From Megascapheus bottae (taxonomy: Eukaryota; Chordata; Mammalia; Rodentia; Geomyidae): a DNA stretch of 64,000 nt. Made by a program: the position numbers and the translations under genes. Within the stretch, counting starts at the first letter, position 1. Each line of letters begins with the position of its first letter. Below are positions 46,159 through 56,674 of the stretch, piece by piece. The stretch covers positions 496,001 through 560,000 of the forward strand of contig JANJXV010000265.1 in the NCBI GenBank assembly GCA_024803745.1, written 5' to 3'. The notes under the pieces are model-generated. The model ran no database searches. It had not been told where the DNA came from and worked only from the letters and a program-made list of their open reading frames with translations.

Positions 46159-47831
46159 TCGTTAGCCCAGTTCTTCCCTTTACCACAGCGTGGACATGTG
46201 CCAGTTAATTTTTCTCTGTTTAACCTGGCCTGGCGTGGGCATTGCGTCATCCAATGTCCTATTTGTCCACAAGAGAAGCAACGCCCTGGGGGTCTAGCAG
46301 CCCGGGCCTCTGGCCTCTGGCCTCTATATTTTAGAAATTCAGTAGCAGTCTTTCCTTGAGGAGCGGCGGCTAAAGTAAGGCCTTGTACATGGGAGGGTCC
46401 AATATCAGCACATAGTGAAATAAAGTCCGTGATTCCTCCCTTATTCCTATGGGGTCTGATAGCCGCCTGACAGGTGGCGTTGGCATTTTCATAGGCTATG
46501 TGTCTAACTATAATCTTCCTTGCGTTCTCATCTTGTACTAGGTGGTCTGCAGTCTCCATTAATCGAGACAAAAATTCTAGATAAGGTTCATTCGGTCCCT
46601 GTTTAACTTCTACTAAATTTTTTGTACGATTGGAATTACGTAACCTTTTCCAAGCCTCTTTCGCCGCAGCATTTTATTTGTAAATAGGCTTCCTTTGCAT
46701 AACCCAATTGATCTTCGGTGTTTTTATAGATTCCCTCTCCTAACAACTGATCAAAAGTGTAAGGCAGGTTCTTAGAGCTATTTGTTTCAATTTTAGCCCG
46801 ACAATGTGCAGTGAACTCTGTCTCCCATAATAAGTACTCTCCCACACTAAGGCATGCTCTGGCAAGCCGCTTCCAGTCATTTGGGCATACAATACCAGCA
46901 CACGCGGCCTCTAATATTACTTGAGTAAAAGGGGCAGTTGGCCCATATTGGGAGCAGGCACTCTTTAAATCCTGCAATAGTTTAACAGTAACAGGTTGAT
47001 GGTATACTTGTTCATCCTGATCAACTAAACTAGGGAAGCATCGAGGCTCTGAAATATCTTCCCTCTCTCTAGCAGCCTGAGCCAGGTTTAATTGTGATGC
47101 ACTGTGCCTGGTTGTAGTGCCTGTTAAAAGGGATTTGTTGCTAGGGCTTTTAGGCTTGAAAGGTTGAAAAAGCGATTGGGGCCGTAAGGCTGCAGCCTGA
47201 GGCGGTGGGTGTGAGAGGTAGGATTTAGAATCAGAAACCATAGTGGCCTGAGGGTCATATCTCCTTCCTACATCTGGGGGGGGGCTCTCAGCTCTTTCCC
47301 CATTTTAGATAGTAGATGTAGGATTTCTTCTAACCTCTTTTCTATCGTAGCTATCCGGTCCTCCATCGGCTCATCATAACTTTCCTCCCTCATATTCAAA
47401 TTTGAATTCTGATACTCAATATCTACTGGTTGTTGTTCCATTTTCAAGATCTCACTTAGACTCTCTTGGGCTGCGGCATATGGCTCAGCCTCAGGTTTTT
47501 TAGAAGGGTCCTTTAATTCATAAAGTTCCCTTAATTCAAGATTAAGTTCAGCATTCTCATGTTGAGGATCTTTGCATTCACTTACTAAATTCCATACATC
47601 AATAACCTCTTCTGGGGTCTTTTCGGGGCCATATACATTATAATAATCTTGAATTCTTTTTCCTATCCGCTGCCAGGTTTTTTGGAATTCCTCCTCTATA
47701 GACCTCGGGCATGCCTCCTCGAGAAACTGTAGGAAGCTCTGAAGCATCCCTTCGTCCACCCACGTTCCGTGGGCTTCAAGTAGGCCTGTTAAGATCGGTA
47801 AATATGACGTATAGCTATTAACTTGAGCCAT
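45945..47831 (-). pseudogene. Provirus gag, two frameshifts
   Basis: Three consecutive minus-strand frames make up gag. Matrix and spacer run from the Met at 47829-47831 (an earlier in-frame Met lies at 47870) to TAG at ~47268. Capsid N-terminal part runs ~47241-46636. Capsid C-terminal part plus nucleocapsid run ~46670-45945. The first shift is next to a 9-base C run (47276-47284) and the second is near 46670. The major homology region fits QG-x2-E-x4-F-x2-RL (46560-46601). Nucleocapsid has two zinc knuckles: a normal CCHC (46239-46280), and one with Asn in place of His (46155-46196). The second residue after Met is Ala, not Gly, so no obvious myristoylation signal is present. Confidence 0.88.
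46087..46119 (-). promoter_or_regulatory. gag-pro -1 ribosomal frameshift signal
   Basis: On the minus strand the heptamer G-GGA-AAC (plus coordinates 46113-46119) sits in the correct gag register (X-XXY-YYZ). After a 7-nt spacer a perfect 8-bp stem with a 3-nt loop follows (GGGGCCAG / CTGGCCCC, plus coordinates 46087-46105). GGGAAAC is a slippery site known from type D betaretroviruses. The -1 frame it opens is exactly pro-pol. Confidence 0.88.
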
Positions 47832-47895
47832 AATTTTTACTCTGGATAATACAGCCTCCCGCTCTCTCACTCTCTTAAAAGTCCTACGATGTGTT

Positions 47896-47901
47896 ACTCA
47901 C
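47896..47901 (-). promoter_or_regulatory. Candidate major splice donor in provirus leader
   Basis: The minus strand reads CTGTG|GTGAGTAAC between the primer site and gag, a strong donor consensus in the place used by retroviruses to make spliced subgenomic RNA. No specific acceptor was assigned. Confidence 0.5.
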
Positions 47902-47939
47902 CACAGCGGGGTCCTCCGCCTTCGTCCCAGATTTTCAGG

Positions 47940-47957
47940 GTCCCTGTTCGGGCACCA
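47940..47957 (-). promoter_or_regulatory. Primer-binding site, tRNA-Lys type
   Basis: Two bases after the 5' LTR, the minus strand reads TGGTGCCCGAACAGGGAC, one mismatch from the tRNA-Lys3 complement used by MMTV-like betaretroviruses and lentiviruses. Confidence 0.88.
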
Positions 47958-47959
47958 GT

Positions 47960-48488
47960 TGCCGGAGCCAGCCGGCAGCAAACCAGGGTTCGTGGATTGG
48001 GATTCCTGAAATAGGGGCAAGGAATAGGAAAAAATAGAAGAGAGACAAACAGATGGAGTTTGGGAGGACTACAGCCCAAGTCAGCAGTCCAAGAAGTCTG
48101 TGAGCTCCAGACTGCTGCCTAAGACTGTCCCGTTTATTTTAAGTTCCGACCTTAAATACTCTTCTTAATACTAGGGAACTGCCAGAGGCTACATTCATAC
48201 AAAATAGTAAACAAGTCACATATAGGATAAATGAGAAAGGATTAACATTGCTTAAAGTCATCCTGATAAGAACTGATTGACTTTGCTTAAAGTCATCCTG
48301 ATAAGAACTGATTGACTTTGCTTAAAGTCATCCTGATAAGAACTGATTGACTATGCTTAAAGTCATCCTGATAAGAACTGATTGACTTTGCTTAAAGTCA
48401 CCCTGATCAGAGTTACTTCCTTGTGTATACAGTTGTGTAGGTCCAAGGTCAGGTCCAAGGTCATTGACCCCACAGTCGGTCCCCAACA
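47960..48488 (-). repeat. 5' LTR of the provirus (529 bp)
   Basis: This is the same LTR as 41213-41635 but with five tandem copies of the 35-bp U3 repeat (48251-48408) instead of about 1.5-2, which accounts for 105 of the 106 bp length difference. Each copy contains GATAAG. The paired CCAAGGTCA motifs are at 48443-48451 and 48455-48463. Confidence 0.92.
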
Positions 48489-48494
48489 GTAGTG
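48489..48494. repeat. Provirus target-site duplication, right copy
   Basis: GTAGTG follows the LTR's terminal CCCCAACA, and the unit B module then continues with TGTAGGGAGG. Confidence 0.9.
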
Positions 48495-49735
48495 TGTAGG
48501 GAGGAAGATGGGTCAAATACATTTCTTCTTAGAAATTTACCTCATCTGATTGCCCTGGATTTTCCTGGCCTTCTTCTTAGAGAAAGTTCTGTTATACTGG
48601 ATTTGTGGCTTGGCAATGATCTAGCATGTACATCTTCGAGTAAGACATCCACAACTTCCATGCCTGAGACTCGAGTTTCCTGACCTTTGGCAACAGCACA
48701 GCAACATCTTTCTTCCTCCTGAGCCACAGGCCAAGTGAGCTGGCTTGAGCTGATTGTTAGTTACAATGGCTTGGTTACCAGAGTTCCATATTCTGTTCCA
48801 TTGTGAGGGAGGCAGGGTCACCTTTCAGGGCCCAATGACCAAAGATCATGCTCACAGAAGACCTCACCAAAGACATACTGGAGGCTGAATCTCTCCTCCA
48901 ATCTCACAATATACATGTGGATGTAGTAAACAGCACACCTTATTTGTCCAATCCCAATGTCTTCCACTAGGCCCAACTACCAGTCTGGTCTCAGGCTCAA
49001 GGAGCCTTTCTTAGGTAAGATCCAGACTTAAGGGTCAATATCGCCCTCATCCTTTACAAAACATTTGCTTCACAGTGCCTTCTCTGCCTGCATTTTGCCC
49101 CTTGTCGAATTTTTTTTTGTTTTTGCTAGTCTTGGGACTTGACCTCAGAGTGTGAACATTGTTCTTGGGCTTTCTTTAGGCTTTAGCTGTCCCACCGAGC
49201 CACAGCACCACTTGCAGCGTTTTCTATGTATGTGGTAATGAGGAATCAAACCTGAGTCTTTTTGCTTGGTAGCAAAGTACTCTACCATTAGGTCAAACAC
49301 ACAGGGCATCTTGCACATATTTTTGACGTCAATCTACTAGGATATTATTAGGTTTCTGTATCCTAATCAATTTTTTCCTGATGATTAGCTTTGCTGTCAA
49401 GTGTAAAAAAATGCAAGAGGGAAAAACACAGAAGAATTAGTGAAATTAAAAAAAAAAGCAGTAGACACAGTTAAGTGTTCATTCTTTGTAGGAAAAAAGA
49501 TATTTGGATATGATGATGATGATCATGATGATGATGATGACTTTATAATTACTATCTCAGGGTTGAGAGTTTGGCATAGTGGTAGAGTGCTTGCCTAGCA
49601 TCCATGAAGATCTGGGTTTGATTGCTCAGTATCACATAGATAGAAAATCTAGATGTGGCACTGTGGCTCAAGTGGCAGAGGGCTAGACTTGTGAAAACCC
49701 GAGGACAGTGCTCAGGCCCTGAATTCAAGCCCTAA
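48495..49735 (+). repeat. Array unit B: module, 3' end deleted
   Basis: The module continues from the provirus insertion point. It contains SINEs at about 49105-49300 (reverse) and 49565-49731 (forward) and a longer GATGAT run at 49515-49540. It stops in the forward SINE at a deletion junction, so the last ~0.15 kb of module is missing. Confidence 0.85.
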
Positions 49736-49759
49736 GGTTTCTCAACAGAGAAACCTTAG
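49732..49759. repeat. Perfect inverted repeat at the unit B deletion junction
   Basis: CTAAGGTTTCTC and its exact reverse complement GAGAAACCTTAG are separated by AACA. The right arm is native L1 sequence (also in A and C). The left arm is not present at the equivalent SINE site in other units. Confidence 0.85.
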
Positions 49760-52700
49760 AACTGAACAAGTATATAGACCAACTAGATCTAACAGACATC
49801 TGCAGAATATTCCTCCCAGTAACAACACAATATACGTTTTTCTCAGCAGCACATGGAACATTTTCCAAAATAGACCACATCTTAGGCCATAAAGCAAACC
49901 TGGACAGATTCAGAAACACTGGAATTATTCCATGCACAATCTCAGACCACAAAGGCATCAAATTGGAACTGAACACACATCTCCACCAACGAAAACCCTG
50001 TAACTCATGGAGACTGAACAACAAATTGTTGAATCAAAAACAATGGGTAATCGAAGAGATCAGAACAGATATCCAACTGTTTATGAAATTTAACAATAAG
50101 GAGCACACAAATATCAACACCTTAGGGACACAACAAAGGCAGTACACAGAGGAAAATTTATAGCGCTGAGTGCCTACAACGGCAAGTTGGAAAAATGGCA
50201 AACCAACTAGTTAATGTCTCACCTTAACTTCCTGGAAAAAGAGCAACAAACCAACCCTAAACCCATTAGGAGAAAGCAAATTATTAAAATCAAAGCAGAA
50301 TTAAATTATTTGGAATAAAAAAAACTATATAAAGAATCAACAAAACAAGGAGTTGGTTCTTTGAAAGAATTAACAAAATTGACAAGCCCTTAGCAAAACT
50401 TACCAAAACAAGAAAAGAGCATATCGAAATAAACAAAATCGCAGATGAAAATGGTAATATCACGACAGAAATTACCAAGATCCAGAATATCATAAGGGAA
50501 TACTTCTCAAACCTTTACGCCAACAAATTTGAGAATCTAGAAGAAATGGATGAATTCCTAGACAATATTAACATACCCACACTGAACCAAGAAGAGCTAA
50601 CCCAACTCAACAGACCTGTTTCAAGCTCTGAAATAGAAATGGAAATTAGACAACTTCCACTTAAAAAGAGCCCAGACCAGATGGATTCATAGCTGAATTC
50701 TATAAGGTCTTCAAAGCAGAGCTCACACCAATACTCCTCAAGCTCTTCAACGAAATTGAAAATGAAGATTCTTTACCAAACTGATTCTGTGAAGCCAGTA
50801 TATCCCTCATCCCCAAACCAGACAGAGATTCATCAAAGAAAGAGAACTATAGACCCATTTCTTTGATGAACATCGATGCAAACTTCTCAACAAAATACTG
50901 GCCAACCGTCTACAGCAACTCATCAAAAAAATTATACACTATGATCAAACTGGATTCATCACAGGGAGGCAAAGCTGGTTCAACATACAGAAATCATTTA
51001 ATATAATTCAACACATCAACAGGAGCAAGGACAAAAATCACATGATTGTCTCAATAGATGCGGAAAAGGCATTTGACAAGATCCAAAACCCTTTATGTTA
51101 AAAGATGTGGAGAAACTAGGAATCCATGGAACATTTCTCAATGAAATAAAGGCTGTGTATGAGAAACCCACTGCTAGTATTATACTTAATGGTGAAAATC
51201 TAAAGCCATTCCCTCTAAAATCAGGAACGAGACAAGGATGCCCACTCTCTCCACTCCTTTTTAACATAGTACTAGAATTCCTAGGCAGTGCAATAAGGAA
51301 AGAAGCAAACATAAGGGGGATCTAAGTAGGAAAAGAGGAAATAAAACTATCCCTCTTTGCAGATGACATGATTCTGTATTTAAAGAATCCTATAGGCTCT
51401 ACTCCCAAGCTCCTTGATATGATTCAAATCTTTGGAAGTGTAGCAGGCCATAAAATCAACCCTACAAATCAACTGCCTGACTTTACGCCAACAGTGAGAG
51501 GAACGAGGCAATAATCAGGAAAGAAAATCCTTTCACAATGGCCTCAAAGAAAATAAAGTACCTAGGAATTAGCTTAACTAAGAATGTAAAGGACCGTTTA
51601 GATGAAAACTTTAAAACCCTAAAAACGGAAATTAAAGCAGAACTAAGAAAATGGAAAAACCTCCCATGCTCCTGGATTGGAAGAATCAACATTGTGAAAA
51701 TGACAATCTTGCCAAGGGCTATCTACAAATTCAATGCAATACCCATCACCACCCCAATGTCATTCTTTAAAGAAATAGAAGAGGCAATTCAAAATTTCAT
51801 ATGGAATAATAAAAGACCCCGTATAGCAAAAACACTTCTTAACAGAAAGAACAGCGCTGGAGGAATTTCAATTCCAAACTTAAGACTCTATTACAGAGCT
51901 ATAATTCTCAAAACAGCTTGGTACTGGCACAAGAACAGGCCTGAAGTCCAATGGAGTAGAACTGCCGACCCAGATATTAAACCACAGACCTATGGCCACC
52001 TAATCTTTGACAAGGGAGCCAAAAAAAATAGAATGGAAGAAAGATAGCCTCTTCAACAAGTTGTGCTGGCAGAACTGGTTAAGCACCTGCAGAAAACTAA
52101 AGTTGGATCCTTCTTTGTCACCTTGCACTAGAATTAACTCCAAATGGATCAAAGACCTGGAGGTAAAAGCTGACACACTGAAAAGTTTACAGGAAGGAAT
52201 AGGAGATACACTAGGCCTCCTTGGCACAGGTCGAAACTTTCTTAATAAGGACCAAGAATCACAACAAATCAGAGAAAGGCTGGATAAGTGGGACTGCATT
52301 AAACTGCAGAGCTTTTGTATGGCAACGGATATAACTAGTAAACTAATCAGGAAGCCTACAGAGTGGGAGAAGATCTTCACCAACCAAACAACGGACAAAG
52401 GCCTCATATCTAAAATATATCAACAACTCAAAAAATTGAATCACTCCAAAACTAACCTCCAAAGTAACACCCATCCCATTAAAAAATGGGCCAAAGACTT
52501 AAAGAGAGTCTTCTCTGAAGAAGAAACAAAAATGGCCTATAGACACATGAAGAAATGCTCCACATCTCTGGTCATAAAAGAAATGCAAATCAAAACAACT
52601 CTAAGATTCCACCTACTCCAGTTAGAATGGCCAGGATCAGGAAAACGAATGACAACGGATGCTGGAGGGGTTGTGGCCAGGAGGGATAACTACTACACTG

Positions 52701-53103
52701 TTGGTGGGAGTGCAAACTCGTTCAACAACTATGGAAAGCAGTGTGGCAGTGCCTCAAAAGGCTAAACATAGAACTCCCCTATGACCCAGGAATTCCACTA
52801 CTTGGCGTTTACCCAACAATCCAGAAACAAGGGCATACTAAACCCACTAGCACAACAATGTTCATTGCAGCACTATTCACCATAGTAAAGATATGGAACC
52901 AACCCAGATGTCCCTCAGTTGATGAGTGGATCAACAAGTTGTGGTATTTGTACACAATGGAATTCTATGGTGCTGTCAGAAAGAATGACATTGCCCCATT
53001 TGTTAGGAAATGGAAAGACTTAGAACAAATCATATTAAGTGAAGTAAGCCAGACTCAAAGGAACTTAGGCTCAGTGGTTTCCCTCATTCGTCATAATCAG
53101 TAG
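49748..53103 (+). pseudogene. L1 ORF2, unit B
   Basis: Frames retained are the endonuclease end (to TAG 50161-50163), RT pieces with FADD (~51356), and a long C-terminal frame at 52007-52765. It shares with A and C the lesion before LYAN-type text (TAA 50316-50318) and the early TAG. Unlike A and C, it is intact at the [15 protein letters not shown] site (51028-51060). It shares with unit 0' a 1-base loss at ~52613 that frameshifts the Cys-rich end. Confidence 0.8.
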
Positions 53104-53518
53104 AAACCTTGAGTTCTACTAGCAGAGATTGTCAATAGAACAAAAGGCCATATATAAGGCCATATAATGTGAAGCTAATTGAAAGGACCTCCAGGATATT
53201 GACACAAATGCCATATAATGAATGATTGTTGTCCTTAATGTATTATGTTGTCTCTCATCTCGTTTGCTGTCCCTTGGTTATCCCATATTGGTATAGTATT
53301 TCACTTTATCTTATATATTGAATTTATTTGTATTTGGATATTTGAAATTTGATAGGGAAGGGGGGAAAACCAAGACGGGTGGGGGGTGTGGGGTTGGTGG
53401 GAAATGGGTACCAAGACATGTGAAAGGGTATCAATGTATGTGAATTAATGCACCTTCTATCTGGCAAATATCATCTAACCCTGTTACTAATTATAATAAA
53501 AAATGGAAAAAAAAGAAA
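49748..53518 (+). mobile_element. Array unit B: L1 lacking 5' UTR, ORF1 and ORF2 start
   Basis: The L1 resumes at the ORF2 endonuclease position equivalent to ~37430 in unit A and is continuous to the poly-A before unit C. About 2.3 kb of L1 5' sequence is deleted. Confidence 0.9.
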
Positions 53519-54886
53519 GTTGTAGTGTGTGGGGAGGATGATGGGGTCAAATACATTTCTTCTTAGAAATTTACCTCATCTGGTTGCCCTGGATTTTCCT
53601 GGCCTTCTTCTGAGAGAAAGTTCTGTTAAACTGGATTTGTGGCTTGGCAATGATCTAGCATGTACATCTTCGAGTAAGACATCCACAACTTCCATGCCTG
53701 AGACTCGAGTTTCCTGAACTTTGGCAACAGCACAGCAACATCTTTCTTCCTCCTGAGCCACAGGCCAAGTGAGCTGGCTTGAGCTGGTTGTTAGTTACAG
53801 TGGCTTGGTTACCAGGGTTCCATATTCTGTTCCATTGTGAGGGAGGCAGGGTCACCTTTCAGGGCCCAATGACCAAAGATCCTTGCTTCCAAAAGACCTC
53901 ACCAAAGACATACTGGAGGCTGAACATCTCCTCCAATCTCACAATATACATGTGGATGTAGTAAACAGCACACCTTATTTGTCCAATCCCAATGTCTTCC
54001 ACTAGGCCCAACTACCAGTCTGGTCTCAGGCTCAAGGAGCCTTTCTTAGGTAAGATCCAGACTTAAGGGTCAATATCGCCCTCATCCTTTACAAAACATT
54101 TGCTTCACAGTGCCTTATCTGCCTGAATTTTGCCCCTTGTCGAATTTTTTTTTGTTTTTGCTAGTCTTGGGACTTGACCTCAGAGTGTGAAAATTGTTCT
54201 TGGGCTTTCTTTAGGCTTTAGCTGTCCCACCGAGCCACAGCACCACTTGCAGCGTTTTCTATGTATGTGGTAATGAGGAATCAAACCTGAGTCTTTTTGC
54301 TTGTTAGCCAAGTACTCTACCACTAGGTGAAACACACAGGGCATCTTGCACATATTTTGAGGTTAATCTACTAGGATGTTATTAGGTTTCTGTATCCTAA
54401 TCAATTTTTTCCTGATGATTAGCTTTGTTGTCAAGTGTAAAAAATGCAAGAGGGAAAAACACAGAAGAATAGTGAAATTAAAAAATAAGCATTAGACACA
54501 GTTAAGTTTTCATTCTTTGTAGGAGAAAAGATATTTGGATATGATGATGATGATGATGACTTTATAATTACTATGTCAGGGTTGAGATTTTGGCATAGTG
54601 GTAGAGTGCTTGCCTAGCATCCATGAAGATCTGGGTTTAATTGCTCAGTATCACATAGATAGAAAACCTAGATGTGGCACTGTGGCTCAAGTGGCAGAGG
54701 GCTAGACTTGAGAAAACCCGAGGACAGTGCTCAGGCCCTGAATTCAAGCCCCAAGACTGGCAGAAAATAACAGAAAATAAAAATGCTTTTTACGAGCTAA
54801 TTCACTCACAGAATTTGCTTCTGAAATCTTAGCTTCTGCATCTTGTGAAATACCCCTTTCCCTCAACGTAGACAAGAAAAACAGAT
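53519..54886 (+). repeat. Array unit C: complete module
   Basis: Same content and borders as unit A (GTTGTAGTGTG … ACAGAT). SINEs lie at about 54145-54340 (reverse) and 54590-54770 (forward). Confidence 0.85.
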
Positions 54887-55450
54887 CCATCCCATGGTAC
54901 ACTGTGAGGCCACTGGTTGGGCTAAGAGCTAGTCGTGCAGCAACACATAAGTTTTATTCTAATACTTTCCAAACTTTGTACTCAAATATGCTACCTACTT
55001 ACCAACTTAGGTCAGTTATCCTTATGCTATACCTTTTGTTCATTACTAAAATATTCTTACACTCCTACGTTAATCCTTTTGTACCTTAAATTACCTCTCT
55101 CATTCTTTTTTTCTATCTCTGGACCTCTGCTCGTCTTTCAACCCTTATACTGCACGGATCTACACTTGAGGGCTGTTGAGCAATATTGTATATGTAGGTG
55201 GTTAATTATTCTCTAGGCTCAGAGGGACTTAAAGACAATAGAGATTGGATTGAGAGGCTTATTGTTTTGGGTATAAATCGCTTATCAGTGGTTGTATTAG
55301 ACTGGTCTGTAAGTGCACAAAAAGAAAGAGTGATAATGCCAATCAAAACTTGTGAACATCTAGTGTCTGCCAGCTACAGAGGTCTAGGTTGGTTATATCT
55401 GAAAAACTATAATCGTATTTAGTAGTAATCTTGCTCCCATTTTCAAATTG

Positions 55451-56445
55451 GCAGAACAAGAAACTCAAGAAAAATGTCAAATCAAGAAACAACATTCCCC
55501 ACCTAATGTAAATAGACAATGGAACAGTCACTGGCAAACCTAGAGGAGAGTTTTCCAAGTGCTACACAAATGCAATTGATAAACATCATTAATGGAAAAT
55601 GTGAAAATATAAAGAAAGAGATAATGGAGGAAGGCATAGCTGAACAAGAGGAAAGCAAAAACAAGGTGATAAGTGAAAAAGAAGAAGCCATAAAGGAGGC
55701 CATAATAAAGGTTTTTCAAAGAAATAAGGATGAATTCATAGAATCCACAAATAAAAACGTGACCAAACTCCAGCAAATGTCCAAAGAAAATAAAGCTACT
55801 GAGCTAACCACTCAAAAGGAAATCAAGGAGATAAAGAAATCCATACATGATCTAAAACAAGAGACGCAAGGCATAAAAAGTGAGCAATTAGAAGCAAGGG
55901 AGATGAAAAATAAAGTAGATAGCTTTGATAGCAGGTTAGACAATGCAGAGGAGAGAATTTCCGGGGCTGAAGATAATTTAGGTATTATAAAGAACAGAAA
56001 ATGAGTCAATCCAAATCTAGGAAATATGAGAGAGTGCTTCAGGAAGTCCAAGATACAATTAGGAAGCCTAATTTAAGGCTAGTTGGCATTGAGGAGGGCG
56101 TGGAGAAAGAGGTCAATGGTATTGGAAATATACTTCAGGGAATCATCTCAGAATTTCCCAGATATCCAGAAGGGCAGGCCCATCCACATACGAGAAGCTT
56201 TTAGAACCCCACACAGACCTGACCAGAAAAGAACATCCCACCGCCACATTGTGATCCGAACTGGATCAATAGAAACGAAAGGAAAGATCCTAAAGGCAGC
56301 CAGGGAAAAGGGATCAGTAACCTACAAAGGCAAACCAATCACAATAACCCCAGATTTCTCAGCAGAGACCATGCAAGCACGAAGTGACTGGAAGCATATA
56401 TGTCATGCCCTTAAATCAAATAACTACCAACCAAGAATACTGTAG
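55451..56445 (+). pseudogene. L1 ORF1, unit C
   Basis: The ancestral start is mutated to TTG near 55449. The first Met is MEQSL at 55519, with a frame open to 56004. A 4-base loss near 55990 shifts the frame, and the RNA-binding core continues at 56083-56445, ending at the shared TAG (56443-56445). It shows the same Lys/Glu-rich coiled coil and AAREKGSVTYKGKP motif as the other copies. Confidence 0.8.
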
Positions 56446-56674
56446 CCAGCTAAGCTCTCACTCAAACTGAGGGAACAATAAAACATTCCATTCCAGGGAA
56501 AAGCTGCAACAATATGTCGAAACAAAACCAACACTACAGAGAATTTTCACTGATGCTCTATACATACAAAACCAAAATAAACGCATTATAGGGAAAGAAA
56601 TGGCACCTAAACAGCATACCATCTAAGGATCACAAGAACTGTCAAGACACATGCCCTACTAAAAGCTTTTAAAA

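Larger units (their letters stand above)
41213..48488 (-). mobile_element. Class II (betaretrovirus-like) endogenous provirus
   Basis: This 7.28 kb provirus lies on the minus strand inside the first bases of the unit B module. In element order it has the 5' LTR (right), Lys-type primer site, gag, pro-pol, a host-derived TPR segment where env would be, a polypurine tract and the 3' LTR (left). The LTRs differ at about seven substitutions plus one 1-bp indel over ~423 comparable bases (under 2%) and in tandem-repeat number, so it is a fairly recent insertion. It is absent from the other array units. gag is frameshifted and no env is recognisable, so it cannot be autonomous as it stands. Confidence 0.93.

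Noticed and set aside
48251..48408. Five regular 35-bp repeats resembling a CRISPR-like array
   Set aside because: The units are contiguous with no spacers and lie within a retroviral LTR of a mammalian genome.
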